DNA of 64,000 nucleotides, from positions 1 to 64,000 of the forward strand of contig MU623366.1 in assembly GCA_025201765.1 (NCBI GenBank), in the 5' to 3' direction. The DNA comes from Daldinia sp. FL1419 (lineage: Eukaryota > Ascomycota > Sordariomycetes > Xylariales > Hypoxylaceae). The notes beneath the pieces are model-generated. The model had not been told where the DNA came from and ran no database searches. It worked only from the letters and a program-made list of their open reading frames with translations. Positions 59,913-64,000 of the stretch are shown piece after piece (the stretch's first letter is position 1; the number at the start of each line of letters is the position of its first letter). The translations under genes and the position numbers were made by a program.

Positions 59913-60959
59913 ATGGCTACGGCAGATCCCTTCGAAGTTCGGATGCGCTTTAGCGGCCAGCTTCAACACCTTAATGCAAGCACAACCGCCGCTCAGAAAG
60001 CTGCCCAGTATGCGATGAAGTACAAGGATATGGAGGAGGACTTGCACTCCTGTATCCTTGAGCAGCTCGAGAAGGTAAGTCTCGCCTAACATTTCGATTT
60101 ATGTTCATGTATATAAGCCATTTTAATTTGATTTATGATCTACTTCATCCCATATGGATTCAACGCGCATTTATCCCGATTTGATCTCATAGGATTTCAT
60201 GACCGCCAACTTGCCCATAGCGGCAGTATGGTTTCTTATGAGCGAGGCATATATATATATAGAATAAGAATGCTGACTCAAATATAGACTAGCATGAACA
60301 CTCGTGCAAATATCATGTACTTTCTAGAGCATTTGCTAGAGATGGCGTCGAAGGAACGCCAGAACCAATACGTCCGAATGATGCAGAGGGATATCATTCG
60401 AGTGGTGGACGCGGTCTGTCCGGAAGATGGATCTGGTGCTGCCAACGTCAAGGTTGTTCGAAAGGTGAGTTTTAGTATTCGGGCGAGATCGATAGGTGTG
60501 GCATAGAATGCTTACAGTGATAATGTCTAGGTGCTTCAAAGCTTGATGAACAAGTCTATCCTGCTCGAACAGACGGTGATTGAGATCGAGGGTTGCCTCA
60601 AGGAGCGCGATACCTCTATTGACCTTGGTTTCTCATCACCTGCTAATGGCGATGATGCCTCCCGTTCGCGTAATGGTAACGGTACTGCCAACTCTCACCG
60701 CCTCGATAAGCGCCAGATTGAGCAGCGCATCGAAGAGGACCGCGAGCGACACAAGCGCATGCGTGAGAGCATGTGGGCGGTTCCTGGAAACATCGACGAG
60801 GAGGCGATGAAGCTTCTCGAAGAAACTAGCGAACTTGGCGAGGATGATCATATTCTTGGCCGCGAGGAGTGGGAGGAGTTCCAACGAGAAGCGGAATTGA
60901 GCAAATGCCAACACCTTCGACAAAGAGATGCTACCGCTAATGGGTCTTCGTCACGTTAG
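59913..60959 (+). CDS. ctk3: CTD kinase I subunit gamma (Ctk3-like), 255 aa
   Basis: Exons 59913-60074, 60288-60464 and 60531-60959; introns are 213 and 66 bases. The N-terminal CTK3 domain, a CID-like helical fold, includes DPFEVRMRFSGQLQHLNAS and then NTRANIMYFLEHLLEMA. The C-terminal CTK3_C region follows the third exon start (LQSLMNKSILLEQTVIEI). The C-terminus is acidic with a DDHILGREEWEEF motif. Ctk3 stabilises the Ctk1 kinase/Ctk2 cyclin pair that phosphorylates Ser2 of the RNA polymerase II CTD during elongation in the nucleus. The first ATG in the open stretch (ATG at 59905, CC ATG TCA) is out of frame; the start at 59913 gives MATADPFEVR, as in homologues. The first intron is long for this genome. 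Confidence 0.93.
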
Positions 60960-61880
60960 GATACGACGTCCATCAGACCTAGCAAATCCCAGAGGGCCAC
61001 AGCAAGACGTCGGGCATCCCGAAAGAAGCGTCGCTGCATGGATAAAATCAAGAGGGGCCTCATAAAGCTGTTCACTAAATGATGCATCGCGTGGCGTTTA
61101 CGAGGAAGGAAAATCGGCATAAGATGGCGTTTTTTTTCTTTTTTGGGTTGTTGATTTCGATTTGTTTTTAAGAGGATCTGGACGTTGAGATGTCGTGTTC
61201 ACACCTATCTATGCAACGTTTCAAAGGGTTAAGTCATGATTTCATACTTTATCCTAGCCGGAAAGCTCGGCGATTGAAATGGTTGTTTCTCATGACATAT
61301 CTGATCAGATAGGAGCCGGCCTGTGCTTAATGATACCAAAATCTACGTTAACTATAGTCCCGTCCATGCTACATATGAAATATGACACCTGATTCTCTAT
61401 TATCTAGGTAGGTACATTATATACTATAATTATAGATAATTCAGACGTAACATTACTTAGCATTTATATCCCAAAAATTTGTAGGTCGGCTATAATCGCG
61501 CTTTCGGCTTACACTCATTCTTATATGGTTGGGGATATAACTGGGTCTTTACCGAGCTCGTTGCATCTTGCGCCCTTTGGATTACAACCGGATGATGAGC
61601 CGGTATCATAGTCATAACTCGACTTCCGAAGAGCGGTGGATGCCAGTAGTATGTAGTATAAATTTGGGCTATTGCGAATGGTGAATTTTGGGAGGAAGGT
61701 GGGAAGTTGCGCTGGTGAGATAATTATATGCTTTTATCTAAGCGAAGAAATCTTGACAAACAATTATTGGCCGTAATTAGTTTATCTATTCTGTCTTTAA
61801 AAGCAGCGTCTTTTTTTAGATTTGAATCTCGCCGACTAAAATAAATACACACTCGCATTGCTCACCCGTGAATTTCAACC
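60960..61880. other. Intergenic region between tandem + strand genes
   Basis: This 0.92-kb region holds the ctk3 3' end and the promoter of the reductase gene. An AT-rich stretch with TATAATTATAGATAATT lies near 61420-61440. No gene is seen. Confidence 0.55.
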
Positions 61881-62915
61881 ATGCCGAAAGTGTTGATTTT
61901 CGGTACCGGCAGTCTCGGGACTTGCTACGCCTGGGCTTTATCCAATGCTGTCGGACAGGACAACGTGACGGCGTTATGCCGGTCCAACTACGAAGTCGCT
62001 TCGCGGGACGGCTTCACGATCCACTCGAACCTGTGGGGCGAGAATCTCTCCTTCCGACCCCGCGTCGCGCGGTCCGTCGCCGAAGCCGTGCAACAGCTTT
62101 CTTTAGACACACAGCCCTTCTTTGACTTTATCGTCATCTCTGCCAAGGCCGTGCCAACCAATCCATCCATAGCGGAATTAATTAACCCGGCTGTTACGAA
62201 AGGGAAAACGGCAATCGTCCTGTTGCAGAATGGCATCGGCATTGAGGAGGAATACGCCCGAAGGTACCCGGAGAACCCGCTGCTGAGCACCGTGGCGTAT
62301 TTTCCCGCCACGCAAATATCGCCTGGAGTAGTGATTCATAAGGAGGTCGAGATGTTGCACGTGGGCACTTATCCGACTACTGCCCCGGAGAATCATAAGA
62401 AGACAGGACAAGAGTTTGTGGAACTCCTTGGAAAAGGGGGTGCTTCCGCCAAGTTACACGAGGATATTCAGCGGAAGCGCTGGGGCAAACTGCTTGTAAA
62501 CAGCTCTTGGAACCCGATATGCGCGCTCACTCGACTGAGAGACCGGGAGTTCATCGAAGTCGGCTTGGACTTGGGCCTGGGCACAGAAGATAAATGGGGC
62601 GATGGAGTGCGGTTTATAAAGGACGTCATGCTGGAGATTGCCGCGGTAGCACAGGCCTACGGCTACAGCGACGTGAATGAGGAAATGGTAGATTTCCAGA
62701 TCGGGCGCGCTGTTGTGCGGGATCTTCCCGGTGTGCAACCATCTATGCTGGGAGATGCGCTCGATAACAAGACTATGGAGGTTGATGCCATCGTGGGCAA
62801 CGTGGTTAGACTTGCGAGGAAGAAGGGAGTGGCTGTGCCGATGCTGAGAACTATATATCTCCTGGCCAATGGACTTAGCGAGAGCTTTTCTCGTAAAAAG
62901 CTATCGCCTTCTTAG
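61881..62915 (+). CDS. Ketopantoate reductase-like (ApbA/PanE family) enzyme, 344 aa
   Basis: This is a single exon. The N-terminal Rossmann domain opens with FGTGSLGTCYAWAL (7-20), and VVISAKA-type and LLQNGIG (114-120) blocks follow. The C-terminal ApbA_C domain contains KRWGKLLVNSSWNPICALT, where K203 matches the catalytic Lys position, and EVDAIVGNVVRLARKKGVAVP, where the Glu matches the substrate-binding Glu of 2-dehydropantoate reductases. Bona fide enzymes reduce ketopantoate to pantoate with NADPH in pantothenate synthesis. Fungal genomes carry several paralogues, and this protein may act on another 2-oxo acid. It converges with the bL12m gene. Confidence 0.9.
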   Translation: MPKVLIFGTGSLGTCYAWALSNAVGQDNVTALCRSNYEVASRDGFTIHSNLWGENLSFRPRVARSVAEAVQQLSLDTQPFFDFIVISAKAVPTNPSIAELINPAVTKGKTAIVLLQNGIGIEEEYARRYPENPLLSTVAYFPATQISPGVVIHKEVEMLHVGTYPTTAPENHKKTGQEFVELLGKGGASAKLHEDIQRKRWGKLLVNSSWNPICALTRLRDREFIEVGLDLGLGTEDKWGDGVRFIKDVMLEIAAVAQAYGYSDVNEEMVDFQIGRAVVRDLPGVQPSMLGDALDNKTMEVDAIVGNVVRLARKKGVAVPMLRTIYLLANGLSESFSRKKLSPS

Positions 62916-63208
62916 ATTATAGACATAGACTATGGGGCCGAGAGACGAACAGGTTGCACCACATGTTTATTCTCACCCAAGCAAGAGTCTTGGGGTTTTG
63001 GCCAATATGTTAGACTAGTGTAACTAAACCTACAGGCTATCCCAGACAGAAAGCAGAAATTAGAATCCACCATTGATAGACAAAAATAATAAACTCCCCG
63101 AGTTGGCTTCTTTGACCAGGGCTTTTGTATTGTTATACAGGTTTAGGTTACATGTATATATGGCATCGTCCGAAATGCCTTTCGAACTGCCTTCCGAGTT
63201 TAGACGGA

Positions 63209-63824
63209 TCATTCCATAGTCACGGTAGCTCCCAGCTCCTTCATCGTAGCCATGATCTTCTCGGCCTCCTCCTTCGGTACGGATTCCTTCAGCATCTTGG
63301 GTGCGCTCTCTACGAACTTCTTGCTGTCGACCAAGCTGAGCCCTAATAAGCCCTTGACCTCCTTGATAATCTTTGCCTTCGCGGAAGCGTCGAACGCTTG
63401 CAGCTTTAGGTTGAATAGGGTCTTCTCCTGGGCGGCTGGCGCGGGCTCGTCGGCTTCCTCTGCGGCGGCGGCGGGGGCGGCGGCGGGGGCTGCAGCGAAG
63501 CCACCGACTGGTAGGTCGGGGATGTTAAGGCGGGACTTTTATAGTATATCAGCAATAGAACTTCCTATATAACTATGATGCCTAAGTTGACGAAGCAAGA
63601 CCAACCTTTAGGCTGCTAACAAGGTCGGCGGTTTCGAGGAGGGTCAATTGGCTAATCTGGTCAACGATACCGGCGATCTTGGGATTTGTAGCTGCTGCTG
63701 TGGACTCGTGCCGCCGCTGTATCGACGGGGTAGTCTGAACGAACGAAGCCGAGGCCCGGAAAGAGTTGTTGGAGCGAATTGATCGCGCGCAGCTTCGAAC
63801 TGCGTACCTGCACGGCGCCGACAT
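63209..63824 (-). CDS. Mitochondrial large-subunit ribosomal protein bL12m, 181 aa
   Basis: Exons on the - strand are 63606-63824 and 63209-63535, with a 70-base intron that starts GTTGGT, a non-standard donor. The first 40 residues are rich in Arg, Ser and Ala without acidic residues (SAPCRYAVRSCARSIRS), a mitochondrial targeting sequence. The N-terminal dimerisation part reads IVDQISQLTLLETADLVSSLKSRL. An Ala/Pro hinge (GGFAAAPAAAPAAAAEE) leads to the L7/L12 C-terminal domain, containing KAKIIKEVKGLLGLSLVDSKKFVESAPK and ending in GATVTME. The protein forms the stalk of the mitochondrial 54S subunit and recruits translation factors. Confidence 0.95.
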
Positions 63825-64000
63825 GATTGGCGATCTCCTCGTTGACCAAACTTGCGAATTGGCTTATCGTAGCGGGGAGGGGAGTCCTTTTGACTAGCGA
63901 AACGCTTTTCTCGTGATGCACTTGGAAGTTTTTAATGCACGATTTCGATTTGGCGAAGCTTTGCCGGGACCCTTTCCCACCACGCTTAGATTTTTGGCGG
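63825..64000. other. Upstream flank of the bL12m gene
   Basis: These 176 bases precede the start codon and run to the window edge. They show an alternative upstream frame on the - strand (63661-63921), which overlaps the gene in another phase and is not thought to be real. No promoter site is assigned. Confidence 0.5.

Noticed and set aside
1..64000. CRISPR arrays, rRNA genes, bacterial operons or a secondary-metabolite cluster
   Set aside because: There are no spaced identical repeats, no rRNA sequence and no synthase-type genes; the gene set is eukaryotic housekeeping.

Overview
The window looks like a gene-rich stretch of a filamentous ascomycete genome (Pezizomycotina, probably a Sordariomycete). 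The evidence is short introns of about 50-120 bases with GTAWGT-type donors and CTAAC branch points, clear fungal orthologues, and intergenic DNA full of TACCTA/CCTAGGTA words. The taxon is inferred from the look of the proteins; no search was run. Sixteen protein-coding genes can be supported and their exons joined in frame. There is no rRNA, no CRISPR and no complete tRNA gene. Coordinates in the feature list span first to last coding base, and exon limits are in each entry.

Left part (1-23.5 kb): a universal stress protein with an 856-base first intron, a RING-PHD protein of Asr1 type (-), ribosomal protein eL43 (-), a saccharopine-dehydrogenase-like membrane oxidoreductase (+), a DUF155/Rmd1-type membrane protein (+), an HMG-box Nhp10-like protein (-) and chaperonin subunit Cct8 (+).

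Middle (23.5-37.8 kb): about 14 kb with no recognisable gene. It holds a 436-base MITE with 44-base terminal inverted repeats and a TA target duplication, two degenerate tRNA-like segments, several short tandem repeats and two hairpin-forming inverted repeats.

Right part (37.8-64 kb): a six-exon RING-H2/PH/VWA protein with the domain order of the yeast mating scaffold Ste5 (+), a Utp16-like U3 snoRNA-associated protein (-), an unrecognised probable mitochondrial protein (+), a Cdc4/FWD-1-type F-box WD40 protein (-), a ZIP metal transporter (-), Hat1 (+), pyrroline-5-carboxylate reductase (-), CTD kinase subunit Ctk3 (+), a ketopantoate-reductase-like enzyme (+) and mitochondrial bL12 (-).

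Most genes are housekeeping and do not form a cluster with one pathway. Several pairs are head to head and probably share promoter regions (eL43/SDH-like, Nhp10/Cct8, Utp16/mitochondrial protein, ZIP/Hat1, P5CR/Ctk3). The observations most worth following are the Ste5-like scaffold with a lost metal-site residue and a stop-free 57-base intron, the MITE, the likely internal promoter in the stress-protein gene, and a possible in-frame cassette exon in the Nhp10-like gene.
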